DNA from: Leptospira inadai serovar Lyme str. 10
Lineage (GTDB): Bacteria; Spirochaetota; Leptospiria; Leptospirales; Leptospiraceae
Assembly: GCF_000243675.2 (NCBI RefSeq)
Contig: NZ_AHMM02000024.1
Span: 62,001 to 126,000, forward strand
DNA: 64,000 nt
Reading direction: 5' to 3'
Part shown: in pieces, positions 1 through 9,154 of the stretch
Numbering within the stretch: the first letter of the stretch is position 1
Layout of the letters: every line of letters begins with the position of its first letter
Made by a program: the position numbers and the translations under genes
The notes under the pieces: generated by a model
The model's input: the letters and a program-made list of their open reading frames with translations, nothing else
What the model was told of the DNA's origin: nothing
The model's database searches: none

Positions 1-2
1 GA

Positions 3-1268
3 AAGGTTTCGATTTTTTCCCGGATCTTTGCGACTATCGCGTCAATTTCGTTATTGCCGGTAGTGATCTTCGGATACTTGCTTTTCGAGGAAACCAAAGG
101 TTGGATTAAACTCGGGGATGTGACGACTCCGCTGGTTCTTACGTTATTTTTTATGCTGATCACGGTTGCGGTCGCCTCTTATCTACTCGCGGTCAGTATT
201 CGGAAGAATTCCGGAAATATGGTAAAAGCATTCGAGGAGATGTCAAAGGGAGATTTAACGATAGAATTGCCGATGCTCTCAACGGACGAACTGGGTAATA
301 GTAGTAAATCATTAAACGATTTTGTAAAGCGACTTCGAATTATCGTTAAAAGCGTGATTCGAGAAGCCGAAAAACTTTCGGGAAGCTCGAAGGTTTTAGA
401 AGAGAATACCAAAGAACTTTCGAGAAAGATGCAGGAGCAGGCCGCTGCAACGGAGCAAATGAGCGCCGGAGTGGAGGAGATTGCGGCCTCGGTGAGTTCG
501 ACAGCGTCTCGCGCGGACGGGCAGGCTTCCATTACGCAAAAAGCGACCGATTCCTTGGTGGAATTGGACGGTAGGATTCGACAAGTCCACTTGGCGCTTT
601 CGGAAACTAAAAGCGATGCGGATAAAATGAAGTTCGAGACGTCGAAAGGTGAGGAGGCGTTGCTCGGGACCAAAAAAGCAATGGCCGATATCGAAGAGAG
701 TACTTCTAAAATGGGCGCTACGGTAAATGTAATCCACGAGATTACGGACCGGATCGGCTTACTTTCGCTAAACGCCGCGATCGAGGCCGCAAGAGCAGGT
801 GAGGCAGGAAAAGGGTTTGCGGTCGTGGCTCAAGAGATCTCGAAATTAGGGGAGCAAACCCAAGAAAATGCAAAGAGAATTCGCGCCGCCATTCAAGAAG
901 CTTTAACTGCGACGAAAAGCGGTCGAGAAGTGATCGAATCGACTCAAGCAGTCTTTCAAAAGATAGGACAAACCGTCGGGATTACGTTGGATAGAATATC
1001 CGAGGTGGCCGATCTATCGGATTCCCAACTTTCGGCAAGCGCTAATGTTAGATCGGCGTTTACCGATCTATCTCGATCTGCGGAAGAAATTAGAAATCAT
1101 ACGCTGGAACAATCCCAGACATCGGCGGAATTTTCCAGAACCATCGTGTCTATATCCGAAACGACGGAACTGTTAAATAGAGTAGTGAGCGACATAGACA
1201 ATCTTGCGGAAAAACTTGCCCACCAAGCCGCAAGTTTGAAAGGTGATGTCGAGTTCTTTAAAACCTGA
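3..1268 (+). CDS. Methyl-accepting chemotaxis protein, C-terminal part (5' truncated by window edge)
   Basis: Transmembrane chemoreceptor that signals to the CheA/CheW complex. The reading frame is open to the left edge, so the sensor domain lies outside the window. Visible in order: the end of an extracytoplasmic region, a membrane segment (residues VAVASYLLAV area), a HAMP linker, and a long helical methyl-accepting domain. The conserved hairpin tip is present (LSLNAAIEAARAGE, then GKGFAVVA.EI.KL). The first available start in the window, TTG at 54, is only internal. The protein ends at TGA 1266-1268 without a CheR-tethering pentapeptide. The ligand cannot be inferred. Confidence 0.95.
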   Translation, partial: KVSIFSRIFATIASISLLPVVIFGYLLFEETKGWIKLGDVTTPLVLTLFFMLITVAVASYLLAVSIRKNSGNMVKAFEEMSKGDLTIELPMLSTDELGNSSKSLNDFVKRLRIIVKSVIREAEKLSGSSKVLEENTKELSRKMQEQAAATEQMSAGVEEIAASVSSTASRADGQASITQKATDSLVELDGRIRQVHLALSETKSDADKMKFETSKGEEALLGTKKAMADIEESTSKMGATVNVIHEITDRIGLLSLNAAIEAARAGEAGKGFAVVAQEISKLGEQTQENAKRIRAAIQEALTATKSGREVIESTQAVFQKIGQTVGITLDRISEVADLSDSQLSASANVRSAFTDLSRSAEEIRNHTLEQSQTSAEFSRTIVSISETTELLNRVVSDIDNLAEKLAHQAASLKGDVEFFKT

Positions 1269-1310
1269 TTCTTTACCGATTCTTGGATCTAAAGAATTCG
1301 AAAAATCGAT

Positions 1311-1409
1311 ATGATTAAACGAATACTGATTTCGACCCTTGTGGCTTTTATAATATTCGTCTGTTTGGTCGGCCACGCTTATTCAACAGGCAACCGGGAT
1401 TCCGAGTAA
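1311..1409 (+). other. Short reading frame encoding a signal peptide/anchor, probably the detached N-terminus of the SGNH hydrolase
   Basis: ATG at 1311 opens a 32-codon frame: MIKRIL, then a hydrophobic stretch (LVAFIIFVCLVG), ending at TAA 1407-1409. It reads like a signal peptide or membrane anchor but stops just before the SGNH hydrolase frame. The hydrolase frame is open from 1354 and contains a Pro/Asn-rich linker (GIPSNNPVAA) that would follow this signal peptide naturally if one base were added near 1395-1400. I infer a single-base frameshift between signal peptide and mature domain, either real or a sequence error. Confidence 0.5.
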
Positions 1410-1416
1410 TAATCCG

Positions 1417-2157
1417 GTGGCCGCCTTGGCGGCGTCTAAAGATCCGAGGAAGCGGATCGTCGTATGCATGGGCGATAGCATCACTCATGGAAGAGTCAGC
1501 TACGATTATGTAAACGGGCTCGCTTCCGATTTCGATCTCGAAAAATTTTCATTCGTTAACGCCGGGATCAATAGTCGTCTGGCCTATAATTTGTTGCAGA
1601 AAGTCGACGATATTATCGCACTGGAACCGGATTTTATTACGATCTTAATCGGCACTAACGACGTAAAAGCTTCGCTTAGTGCGGAGGAATCCGAACGCTA
1701 TATTAAACTTTGGCGATTGTCCGAACCGCCTTCTAAGGAGCTATTCGTTAGCAGCCTGCATAATCTTATTATGAAATTACGGAGCGAGACGAACGCGAAG
1801 ATTGCTTTGATCTCTCTCCCTCCTCTGGGAGAAGTTTTGCAGAGCGAGCCTTATCTTCGTTCCTCTGAGTTTAGCGGAGAAATCCGCAAAATTGCGGAGG
1901 CGGAGAGAGTGTCCTATCTTCCTTTGCACGAAGAATTGGATGCGATTTTACGGAGTAAAGCGCAGAATAATATTCCGGAATATAGGATGGATTTGCCCGC
2001 GATGTACATTGCGATCTTTCTACATTATGCAATGTTTCAAGACTGGAATTCCATTTCGGATATGCGGGACCTGCGCTTCCTGACGGATAATATTCATTTG
2101 AATCAAAGGGGAGCCGACGTCGTCCAAAAGTTGATCAAGAAATTCTTACTCGAATAA
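1417..2157 (+). CDS. SGNH/GDSL-family hydrolase
   Basis: Putative esterase/lipase-like hydrolase of the SGNH fold. Block I is MGDSITHG near the N-terminus with the nucleophilic Ser. Block III is IGTND. Block V is DNIHLNQRGAD, giving the catalytic Asp and His. The GTG start at 1417 has no convincing ribosome site, and as written the protein lacks a signal peptide. A signal peptide is encoded immediately upstream in another frame (1311-1409), so the native protein is probably exported or membrane-anchored. The substrate is unknown. Family members act on short-chain esters, acyl groups of lipids, or carbohydrate acetyl groups. Confidence 0.85.
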   Translation: MAALAASKDPRKRIVVCMGDSITHGRVSYDYVNGLASDFDLEKFSFVNAGINSRLAYNLLQKVDDIIALEPDFITILIGTNDVKASLSAEESERYIKLWRLSEPPSKELFVSSLHNLIMKLRSETNAKIALISLPPLGEVLQSEPYLRSSEFSGEIRKIAEAERVSYLPLHEELDAILRSKAQNNIPEYRMDLPAMYIAIFLHYAMFQDWNSISDMRDLRFLTDNIHLNQRGADVVQKLIKKFLLE

Positions 2158-2192
2158 AATTTGGACCCGCCGCCACGACTTACTTTGCCGAT

Positions 2193-2576
2193 TTAGTCAG
2201 GGCTTCCAGAAATCATCGGAAGATATAATTTCGGCTTGTCTAGGAAAAACTTTTCCATCAATACTTGGTGAGTCTCCGGATCTTTATCTGCGCAGAGATC
2301 CTTGAGTATTCTGTTCTTATAACCTGTATCCGATGCTTGGCGTAATGTGGAGAGAACGACTCCGCTTGTAGCGACGCCGAACATTACGATTGTATTGATT
2401 TCGTTTGCCCGCAAAATCATATCCAATCGGTACCTAAAAAGGTGCCTACTATGAAAAGGGTCATGAAATATCGCGAACGATCGCCTATGGAACGGGCGAA
2501 ATGGCCGTGATTTAACGAATAAATCCGGCTTCTTAATAAAAAGAGCCGTCGAAGTTACTTTCCAATATTTCTCCAA
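2193..2576 (-). pseudogene. Isochorismatase-like cysteine hydrolase remnant
   Basis: The C-terminal half reads like an isochorismatase-family hydrolase (ILRANEINTIVMFGVATSGVV, then DLCADKDPETHQVLMEKFF). The N-terminal half is not recognisable and has no aspartate-containing strand typical of the family (xVDMQxxF). Near 2430 the sequence appears to lack one base: a GTDLDMIL reading, expected from homologues, is split across two frames. Further upstream on the same strand (2540-2700) another frame is open for about 50 codons but ends in a stop. I read this as a decayed gene. A short independent protein is the less likely alternative. Confidence 0.55.
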
Positions 2577-3132
2577 AGCATTCCGAATCGTAAAAAGATT
2601 CGGTAGAATAGACGACCGGGTGATCCTGCGTTTTGGGAAGATCCGATTTTGGCTGTTCTGTATTGGAAAGGATACCTTCGAATTCTCTTTTCGTGTTCAC
2701 GCGTCGCCTCTTTATTTATGGTAGCGAATCTTTAGACGATTTATTTCACTCGGATATGAAATATTCCGTTTCGATAATTTATTATTTCTAATAAATTTTT
2801 TTCGTAAGCAGAAGACAGAAGATTATTCCTATTAACCTGACAACAATTTTTTTAAAAACGAATTATGTTGGAGCTCCGACACAGAAGACAGAACATTGGT
2901 CAACGGGGTTTCCACGTACTAGAGAAAGATTCTTGTGTTATAGTGGATTTCACGGCGGCTTTTCCAACATCGAGCAGTTTCTGTCTTCCGCCCTCTGCGA
3001 GCGCCCGGCATGTCGATTGGAAGTGGTTAGAGTTTAGGTATTAGAGGTTAAATGCAATCAATTCTGTAGGAGTTCCATCAGGGTGGTGAAGTCAGGAAAT
3101 CTGTCGTCTGTCCTCCGTAATCCCCGAACCAC
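2577..3132. other. Intergenic stretch with a MITE-like repeat and no convincing gene
   Basis: Between the isochorismatase remnant and the TetR gene. It holds one copy of a short repeat with terminal inverted repeats at 2884-2988 and further decayed coding-like sequence at 2577-2700. No other gene or RNA was recognised. Confidence 0.6.
2884..2988 (+). repeat. MITE-like dispersed repeat, copy 1 (terminal inverted repeats GAAGACAGAA / TTCTGTCTTC)
   Basis: A 105-bp block bounded by a perfect 10-bp inverted repeat, GAAGACAGAA at 2884 and TTCTGTCTTC ending at 2988. Internal words (GTTTCCACG, AGAAAGATTCTTG, TTATAGTGGATTT, TCGAGC) recur in the same order at 48561-48672 and, on the other strand, at 58982-59105. 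It has no coding capacity. Behaviour as a non-autonomous mobile element is inferred from its shape. Confidence 0.7.
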
Positions 3133-3819
3133 CTAGTCCGATTTCAGCCCTTTGTGCAATAACCGGACCATCTCTCGGATTGTGGCCTTGATTTCAGGCT
3201 CGGGAACCTTGTAGACGATTTGTCCCATAAAGCCCAAGGCAAACGTAAGCGAGGAAATTCCGAACGCAACGGATTTTAGATCCACCTTTGAATCGATTTC
3301 GCCGGCTTTTTTAAATTTCTCTAATTCTCTGACCATTTCAGGAATGGCCTTTTCATAAATCTTCGTTTGTATAATTTTACTCACGTTGGCATCCAAGATG
3401 ATTCTGCTTACTGCCACTTTCATGAAGTCGGAATAATTTTTAAATTCGCTGCATCGCTCCGAAATCGAATCGAGCAAGGCTTCTTCTAAATGAGTGTAAT
3501 CTTTAGCAGCGGGGGATTTTTTGAGAAGAGCGTCCCCATTCTCGTCCAGTTCTTCCGCTCTCGTGAGAATCGCTTCTAAAAGACCCTGCTTTCCGCCGAA
3601 GTATCGCATAATCAGGGCCTCATTCGCGCCTGCCAATCCGGCAATGTCTTTCGTCGTCGCTGCATCGTATCCTTTTTGAGCAAAAACCTGAATCGCGGCC
3701 TTCATCAACGCTTTCTCCGTTCCGATTCGATCCCTTTTCTTAGGGGATGATTTTGCTAAGGACGAAGACGGGGATTTTCGAGCATCTTTTTTGATCTTCT
3801 TTTTTACAGGCTTTGTCAT
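3133..3819 (-). CDS. TetR/AcrR-family transcriptional regulator
   Basis: One-component repressor, 228 residues. A Lys/Ser-rich N-terminal tail (about 30 residues) precedes the TetR helix-turn-helix: [19 protein letters not shown], then [19 protein letters not shown]. The C-terminal half is helical and would form the ligand/dimer domain. It is divergent from the membrane glycosyltransferase at 3961. A 20-bp inverted repeat (3933-3952) lies in the gap and is the likely operator. ATG start at 3819. The ligand is unknown. Confidence 0.9.
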   Translation of the reverse strand: MTKPVKKKIKKDARKSPSSSLAKSSPKKRDRIGTEKALMKAAIQVFAQKGYDAATTKDIAGLAGANEALIMRYFGGKQGLLEAILTRAEELDENGDALLKKSPAAKDYTHLEEALLDSISERCSEFKNYSDFMKVAVSRIILDANVSKIIQTKIYEKAIPEMVRELEKFKKAGEIDSKVDLKSVAFGISSLTFALGFMGQIVYKVPEPEIKATIREMVRLLHKGLKSD

Positions 3820-3932
3820 TTAACCGTCCACAGGAAATATATCCCGACCGTTGACTAATCAGCCAAGCGGATTTTCATTTTGTTGAACTTTTCGCGCTTG
3901 CTCGGCATTCCGATCCTCCGGAAGAATGTAAA

Positions 3933-3952
3933 ATGTAAGTAAGTAATTACAT
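3933..3952. promoter_or_regulatory. Candidate TetR operator, ATGTAA-N8-TTACAT
   Basis: Perfect 6-bp inverted repeat with an 8-bp spacer between the divergent TetR gene and the glycosyltransferase gene. It lies 8 bp before the ATG at 3961. The half-site words match those of the palindrome at 25448-25471, next to the other TetR gene in this window. Assignment as operator is inferred from position and symmetry. Confidence 0.5.
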
Positions 3953-3960
3953 AGTAGACG

Positions 3961-5727
3961 ATGAAGGCACTTGAATTACAAACGAAATCTACTCAATATT
4001 CAAGCGAAAATAAACCGTCTCAGCATAACGCCAAGAATAATGCTCCCTTGGCGTTATGGATTAGGACAGGGGACACAATGTACATAGCTCTTCTCTTATT
4101 ACTCGGACTAGGCGTATTATTACCCGGCCTCGGTAGTTATCAAATTCTGACCCAGGGCGACGAAGAGATGCACATTGCGACGATTCGTGAAAGTCTTTCC
4201 AGTTCCTCCTTTCTATTTCCTAAATTTGAAGGAGTGATGAACCTTTACAAACCTCCGGCGCTCTTTTGGTCAGGCATTGCCGCGGATTCAATTTTTGGGA
4301 CCAGCATCTTCGCGGAAAGATTCCCATCCTTTCTTCTTTTTTTATCTACGGCACTCTGTATATACTCCGGCCTGCGGATACTAGGTTCTCGGCCTTTCTT
4401 CGCTTTTTCCTTTGCCGCATCCTTCTTATTCACCCTGGGAACGTTTAAATTTTCCCGCTTGGTCATGATGGAAGCGTTTCTTGTCTTTTTCATAACGGCA
4501 GTTTCGGTCTTAGTTCTTAAGTACCAAGTTTCGCGGGAGCGAGGATGGCTGGTCGTTGCGGGAATTCTTTCGGGTATGGCCTTTTTAGTAAAAGGCCCGC
4601 TGTTTCAGGTTTATGCAGGAATCGTATTGGTATCGTTTTCAGGCGTCAACGTGTTTATTACGAACTCGTCCGGAAAATGGATCGGGTTCAAACGAATCGG
4701 TAAGGAAGTTCAAGATAACGTAATATTTCATCTTTCGGCTCTTGTCGTTCCTGCGATATGGATTATCAGTTTGCTCTCGTATTCCGAAGCGGGACGAGAG
4801 TTTCTGGCTTTCTTTTTTCTAACGGAAAATTTGGGAAAATTTTCAAGTGCGACTACGAATCAAGGGGAATGGATTCTTCCAGCCGGTTGGTTACTTTATA
4901 GTCTCCCTTTTTCGTTCTTATTACTTTTTGCGAATATTTATGCCCTCGCTACAAAGGCGAAAAATTACGCGCAAGTTTTAGGGAAGACGCTCATATGGGC
5001 CTCGTTTGCGATTCTTATGATTCATCTGACTCCGAATCGTAAGGATTTTTATTATGCTCTTCCGATATTGCCTCTGGCATTTCTCGGAGCCGGGGCCTTT
5101 TTCTCGCGGACAAATCAGGAAATCTTAAAGAAACCTCTTTCCTATAATTTGGGCTTTCTAATCGGTTTTGGAGCTCTGCTTACGGTCGGAAAAGTCTGCT
5201 ACGAGCGGATTTTAGGAACTACCGTACTTCTCGATACATTATTCGCGATTCTTACCGTCTCCGCTTTTATCGTATTCATTCTTACGCCTAGATTCGTAAA
5301 TAATCTCTCTATATACGCTATTTGTAATGTACTGGTGGCCGGCCTCCTGATGGCTTACGTTCAATTCTCCTTAATTCCGGCTTTAAGTCTTTCGGATTTT
5401 CCTGAGTCGGGGCCGGTCCTACAGGCAAAGAAAGTCTGCGTAATTGCGGAGAACCCCTGGACGGCACTTTCGTATAAGAACGCGTTAGTCGGGTCGGATG
5501 TGGCGCATTCCGTTCCCGGTTCCGAACGGAACTGCGTCGACGGAGACCGAGCGGTAATCGACTACGTTGCACATTGGAAGGGCCGAGACGATTATAAACT
5601 CGTTCAATCTTGGCCGATTCGAAAAAGAGATCTTACTTGGTCCGAATTTCTCGAAAACGGTCACGGCCAAGAATTAATCTTTTATTATGAACCTACTCAT
5701 TTATTAAAAAATTCGGAGGCAAGATGA
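3961..5727 (+). CDS. ArnT/PMT-like membrane glycosyltransferase (GT39/GT83-type)
   Basis: Polytopic membrane enzyme, 588 residues, of the class that moves sugars from polyprenyl-phosphate carriers to lipid A or protein. The first periplasmic loop carries the family acidic motif (GDEEMHIATIRESL), followed by the YKPPALFW segment seen in ArnT-like proteins. About 11-12 hydrophobic segments follow, then a soluble C-terminal domain of about 110 residues. ATG 3961 gives a 39-residue hydrophilic leader. ATG 4078 is an alternative start with a better ribosome site (AGGGG, spacing 5) directly before the first membrane helix. The next gene overlaps by 4 nt. Acceptor and sugar are unknown. Confidence 0.85.
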   Translation: MKALELQTKSTQYSSENKPSQHNAKNNAPLALWIRTGDTMYIALLLLLGLGVLLPGLGSYQILTQGDEEMHIATIRESLSSSSFLFPKFEGVMNLYKPPALFWSGIAADSIFGTSIFAERFPSFLLFLSTALCIYSGLRILGSRPFFAFSFAASFLFTLGTFKFSRLVMMEAFLVFFITAVSVLVLKYQVSRERGWLVVAGILSGMAFLVKGPLFQVYAGIVLVSFSGVNVFITNSSGKWIGFKRIGKEVQDNVIFHLSALVVPAIWIISLLSYSEAGREFLAFFFLTENLGKFSSATTNQGEWILPAGWLLYSLPFSFLLLFANIYALATKAKNYAQVLGKTLIWASFAILMIHLTPNRKDFYYALPILPLAFLGAGAFFSRTNQEILKKPLSYNLGFLIGFGALLTVGKVCYERILGTTVLLDTLFAILTVSAFIVFILTPRFVNNLSIYAICNVLVAGLLMAYVQFSLIPALSLSDFPESGPVLQAKKVCVIAENPWTALSYKNALVGSDVAHSVPGSERNCVDGDRAVIDYVAHWKGRDDYKLVQSWPIRKRDLTWSEFLENGHGQELIFYYEPTHLLKNSEAR

Positions 5728-6074
5728 CTTCTCCCTGGCTTGCAAAAGTCTTCCGCTATCTTCCCATTTTATTGCTTGGAATTGCCGTGGGGGGATTCGT
5801 AGCCGTAAAATACGCAAAACTGCCGGGTTCCATTACCAAAGAAGATTGGGAAGGCAAGGAGATTTGCATCGAATATTGCGATTCCCTAACCAAATGTACG
5901 AAAGAGTCGATACCTCAGGCTACCGAAGATCAATTATATAAGATGGAGAATTCTTGCTTGAGAGGTTGTAGAAAACATTTCGATAAAATGCAGGTCTGCC
6001 TGGTTCCTGAAAAGATGTCTTCCTGCACCCATTTAACGTCCTGTCTATTTCAGGAAATGAAAAAGTACTATTAA
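5724..6074 (+). CDS. Small membrane-anchored cysteine-rich protein
   Basis: A 116-residue protein translationally coupled (ATGA overlap) to the glycosyltransferase. One N-terminal hydrophobic segment (YLPILLLGIAVGGFVAV) is followed by a domain with eight cysteines arranged as C-x3-C-x5-C early and paired C-x3-C later. This suggests four disulfides or metal binding outside the membrane. It resembles the short Cys-rich proteins conserved in Leptospira. The function is not known. Coupling to the glycosyltransferase suggests a shared role in the envelope. Confidence 0.75.
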   Translation: MTSPWLAKVFRYLPILLLGIAVGGFVAVKYAKLPGSITKEDWEGKEICIEYCDSLTKCTKESIPQATEDQLYKMENSCLRGCRKHFDKMQVCLVPEKMSSCTHLTSCLFQEMKKYY

Positions 6075-6095
6075 AAAACGACTTTTTGGTATTGG

Positions 6096-6134
6096 AAATC
6101 GATTCTGGAGGATTATCCCTTCCAGAATCGATTT
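6096..6134 (+). terminator. Intrinsic terminator between convergent genes
   Basis: A 14-bp perfect stem, AAATCGATTCTGGA at 6096-6109 and its complement at 6121-6134, with an 11-nt loop, followed by ACTTTTTTG on the plus strand. It would end the transcript of the Cys-rich protein gene. The stem and loop overlap the 3' end of the opposite-strand transglycosylase gene. There is no T-run on the minus strand. Confidence 0.75.
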
Positions 6135-6694
6135 ACTTTTTTGACGTAATCCCTGGTTTCCTTAAACGGTGGAATTCCTTTATGCTTTTCTACGGCGCCT
6201 GGTCCTGCGTTATACGCCGCGATAGCCAGGTCCGTATTGCCGAATCTTTTTACTAGATCGCCCAAAAACTTTGTGCCTCCCGAAATGTTTTCCGCGGGAT
6301 CGAACGGATCTTCGACCCCCAGCATTTCGGCCGTTCCGGGCATTAATTGCATTAATCCGATCGCGCCTTTCCGGGAGATTGCGTTGGGTTTAAAATCGGA
6401 TTCCGCTTTAATTACCGATTTTACTAAATTCGGGTCCAGTCCGTTTCGGGCCGATTCCTGCCGAATAAAACCGGAAAGTCCCAGCGTATCTAAATCGCCT
6501 CTTACGTTTCGAGTGGATTCGATGTCGGATAACTTTGAATTTAGGATATCGGAAAAGGATTCTTGCGTATTTGTAGGAGGAATTACCTCCGTACGAGTTT
6601 CTTCCTTCTTAGGGACGAATCGATCCGGAATTTCTCGAATCTCTTCCATCCGGCTTAGTATACTTTGAAAGGCAGGTAGATCCGCTAGCTTCAT
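6113..6694 (-). CDS. Lytic transglycosylase, SLT (GH23) domain
   Basis: Peptidoglycan-cleaving enzyme of 193 residues. The catalytic domain starts at about residue 82 ([18 protein letters not shown]), with Glu98 as the catalytic acid. Further motifs are [13 protein letters not shown] and [12 protein letters not shown]. The first 80 residues are low-complexity and helical with no clear signal peptide, so export would need a non-classical or flagellar-type route, as proposed for flagellum-linked transglycosylases in spirochetes. That is an inference. Convergent with the Cys-rich gene. Confidence 0.88.
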   Translation of the reverse strand: MKLADLPAFQSILSRMEEIREIPDRFVPKKEETRTEVIPPTNTQESFSDILNSKLSDIESTRNVRGDLDTLGLSGFIRQESARNGLDPNLVKSVIKAESDFKPNAISRKGAIGLMQLMPGTAEMLGVEDPFDPAENISGGTKFLGDLVKRFGNTDLAIAAYNAGPGAVEKHKGIPPFKETRDYVKKVNRFWKG

Positions 6695-6847
6695 CGGTCC
6701 TCGGGTCCAATTCTAATCTGTTTAGTATAAAATGACCTATTATGTCTCTCGGCTATTTTTGGAGGCTTCTGAAGCGTTTTTTGGGTCTTTTCACAGTTTG
6801 AGAAAAGGGTTGGTTGAAAAAAGATCAGGATATTGAAGGATAGGCCC

Positions 6848-9154
6848 GTGATTGAAATAGAGATAGTCACCACACCTAGGCTTACTGCCTTCCCGGTATT
6901 CCTTGCATTCAGTCGAGGATATTTCGAAGAAGAAGGAGTAAAAGTTCGTGTCCGAGTCCTGAAAAGTTACGAAGCTGTTTTTGCTTATTTGAGAGAAGGG
7001 AGAGCTGAAGCGGGAGAGGTTCCATTTACTGCTTGGCTGGACCAACAATTACGTAGGACCTCCCCGAATTGGACCCTATTCCGCGGCGTAATTCTATCCT
7101 GTTTGGTTCAGGGATTTTATTCCGCCTCGTACATGGAGGCCGAGGCGATACGGGACTCTTACCATAGTTTTTTACCGATTCTTCATCCATTGTCTTTGGA
7201 TAGATTCGTGGCGGAAGAATTTTTCAGATCGGAAAACTACCATCGTAGAAAGCCGGTACCCTATTTGGTTACCCGCCCGACACTTTTAGTACACGAATTC
7301 ATAAGAGCGGAGTGTATGGGGGTCGCTGCTTCCTTGCAGGAATATCCATTTTTCGGAGAAAAAGGATACTGCCTCACGGTAGACAATGAAATTCCACCCT
7401 ATTATCTTCCCACAAACATGTTGGCGTTTACGGGAAGATTTGCGTCTAAATTTCCCGACGAAGCGAATCGGGTTTCGAGAGCTTTGAAAAAAGCGATGGA
7501 AGATCTAGCGAATCATGTCGCTTACGAAGGTGATTCGTACGTTGCGGATTGGGTAGGTCCCTGTCCTTGGAAGCCCGTGGATTTGGACGGTTTTTACAGA
7601 CGTCCTGTTTCGGAATTGGGAAGAATCCTTTCGGGTATGCCGTCTTTGGACGACGTTCGATTTGTGGTGGATATGTATAGAAAGACATATCCTGGAGACG
7701 AACAAACGGCTCAATTATTGGACTTAGCGTCGCAACGTGTAGCCGATAATCCTTTCCCGAAATTTCCCGGTGCGCTAGATTTCAAAAAAACCAAGTTACA
7801 CGCGGAATATTATTCTACCTTACATCCGAATCGGAGTCTGAACAAAAAAGAACTCACTAAATCACCTCTTCGCAACTTAGTCGGCGAAATGAAAGAACTT
7901 GCGTTGGGCCTATTTTCGGGTCGTCGCGAAATGTCTCTAGATAAGCAGATCCCGATAAGCCCGTATCTTTTCATTCGTTCCTCGATCAATAGTATATTAG
8001 ATTATCTAAATCAAGAAATACGTGATTTAGAAGAGAAGAACAAGCGCCTCATGGAGGACAATTATCTCCTGGAGACCCGTCTCGATATAAGCGATTTAAA
8101 GAGACAAACCACCGAAGAACGCTATCGCTATATGTTCGAATTTGCCACGGATGCGATGATCATCGTCAACGCAGATACGCGGATGATTGTGGACGCCAAC
8201 CGGCGTTTCAGGGAAGTTTCCGGATACCAAGGTTCCGAAATCAAGAATATAAGATTAGCGAGAATTCTACCGGACATTTTGGACCAAAACGAATTGAAAT
8301 CGCCGGGAGGAAAGGATCAGAATATGGCATTTCTTCCCGAGGCGACCTTGATTTTAAAGGACGGGACCCGTTTTTCGGTCGGCTTAAGCGTGACCGGGTT
8401 TAGTGCCGAAACGAAGCGATTCTATCAAATCCAAGTCAGCGATAATGCGCTCGTTTTGGAATCGGAAAGAATCAAACACGAATTTATCTCGAATATTTCC
8501 CACGAACTGCGATCACCGATGACGAACATCCAGGGATATTTCGACCTGCTTTTATCCGATCCGGTTCTGACGTTAAACGAAGAGCAAAAGGAAATGGCGG
8601 ACGTGATTCGTAAGAACGTACGAAGACTGAATTTCCTGATAGAAAATCTGCTTCAGCTGGAAAAAAAGGATTCCCAAAGCTCCGAGGAAATGGAGGAGAT
8701 TTTCGACCCTGCGGTGGTCATAGAGGAAGTCTTGTACATCAATTCTCCACCGGCGGTCGAGAAGGGATTGGAGGTCGTATCCAATCTTGCCAAAGGATTG
8801 CGGATAAAGGGAGTACGATTCGAGTTTTCCCAAATCATAACCAATTTGTTCGTGAATGCGATTAAATATACGGAAAGGGGAGCCGTGGACGTTGTCTTAA
8901 AGAAAATTTCCCCTTCCAAATTAGAACTAAGCGTTATCGACATGGGTATCGGAATCGATCCGAAATATAAAGAAATGATTTTTGAACGATTTTTTCGAGT
9001 GCCGGATCAACGGAATCGGACCGTGGGAGGAACCGGTCTAGGTTTGTCGATCAGCCGTGCTCTCGTAAATAAAATGGGCGGCGAGGTCTTCGTAGAGCCC
9101 AACCGAAAAGGCGGAAGTATTTTTCGAGTCGTTTTACCCTTATTGACCTCATGA
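6848..9154 (+). CDS. Soluble sensor histidine kinase with an NMT1/SsuA-like binding-protein domain and a PAS domain
   Basis: The N-terminal ~300 residues resemble periplasmic substrate-binding proteins of the NMT1/SsuA type (start TTPRLTAFPVFLAFSRGYF, then EEGV.V), but there is no signal peptide or membrane segment, so binding would be cytoplasmic. A coiled coil follows (about 380-420), then a PAS domain (about 425-535), a HisKA domain with NISHELRSPM (His552) and a HATPase with N box (ITNLFVNAIKY), G1 (DMGIGID), F box and G2 (GGTGLGLSIS). GTG 6848 is preferred because AAGGA lies 7 nt upstream. TTG 6833 would add five residues. It overlaps the next gene by ATGA. No response regulator is adjacent. 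Confidence 0.88.
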   Translation: MIEIEIVTTPRLTAFPVFLAFSRGYFEEEGVKVRVRVLKSYEAVFAYLREGRAEAGEVPFTAWLDQQLRRTSPNWTLFRGVILSCLVQGFYSASYMEAEAIRDSYHSFLPILHPLSLDRFVAEEFFRSENYHRRKPVPYLVTRPTLLVHEFIRAECMGVAASLQEYPFFGEKGYCLTVDNEIPPYYLPTNMLAFTGRFASKFPDEANRVSRALKKAMEDLANHVAYEGDSYVADWVGPCPWKPVDLDGFYRRPVSELGRILSGMPSLDDVRFVVDMYRKTYPGDEQTAQLLDLASQRVADNPFPKFPGALDFKKTKLHAEYYSTLHPNRSLNKKELTKSPLRNLVGEMKELALGLFSGRREMSLDKQIPISPYLFIRSSINSILDYLNQEIRDLEEKNKRLMEDNYLLETRLDISDLKRQTTEERYRYMFEFATDAMIIVNADTRMIVDANRRFREVSGYQGSEIKNIRLARILPDILDQNELKSPGGKDQNMAFLPEATLILKDGTRFSVGLSVTGFSAETKRFYQIQVSDNALVLESERIKHEFISNISHELRSPMTNIQGYFDLLLSDPVLTLNEEQKEMADVIRKNVRRLNFLIENLLQLEKKDSQSSEEMEEIFDPAVVIEEVLYINSPPAVEKGLEVVSNLAKGLRIKGVRFEFSQIITNLFVNAIKYTERGAVDVVLKKISPSKLELSVIDMGIGIDPKYKEMIFERFFRVPDQRNRTVGGTGLGLSISRALVNKMGGEVFVEPNRKGGSIFRVVLPLLTS

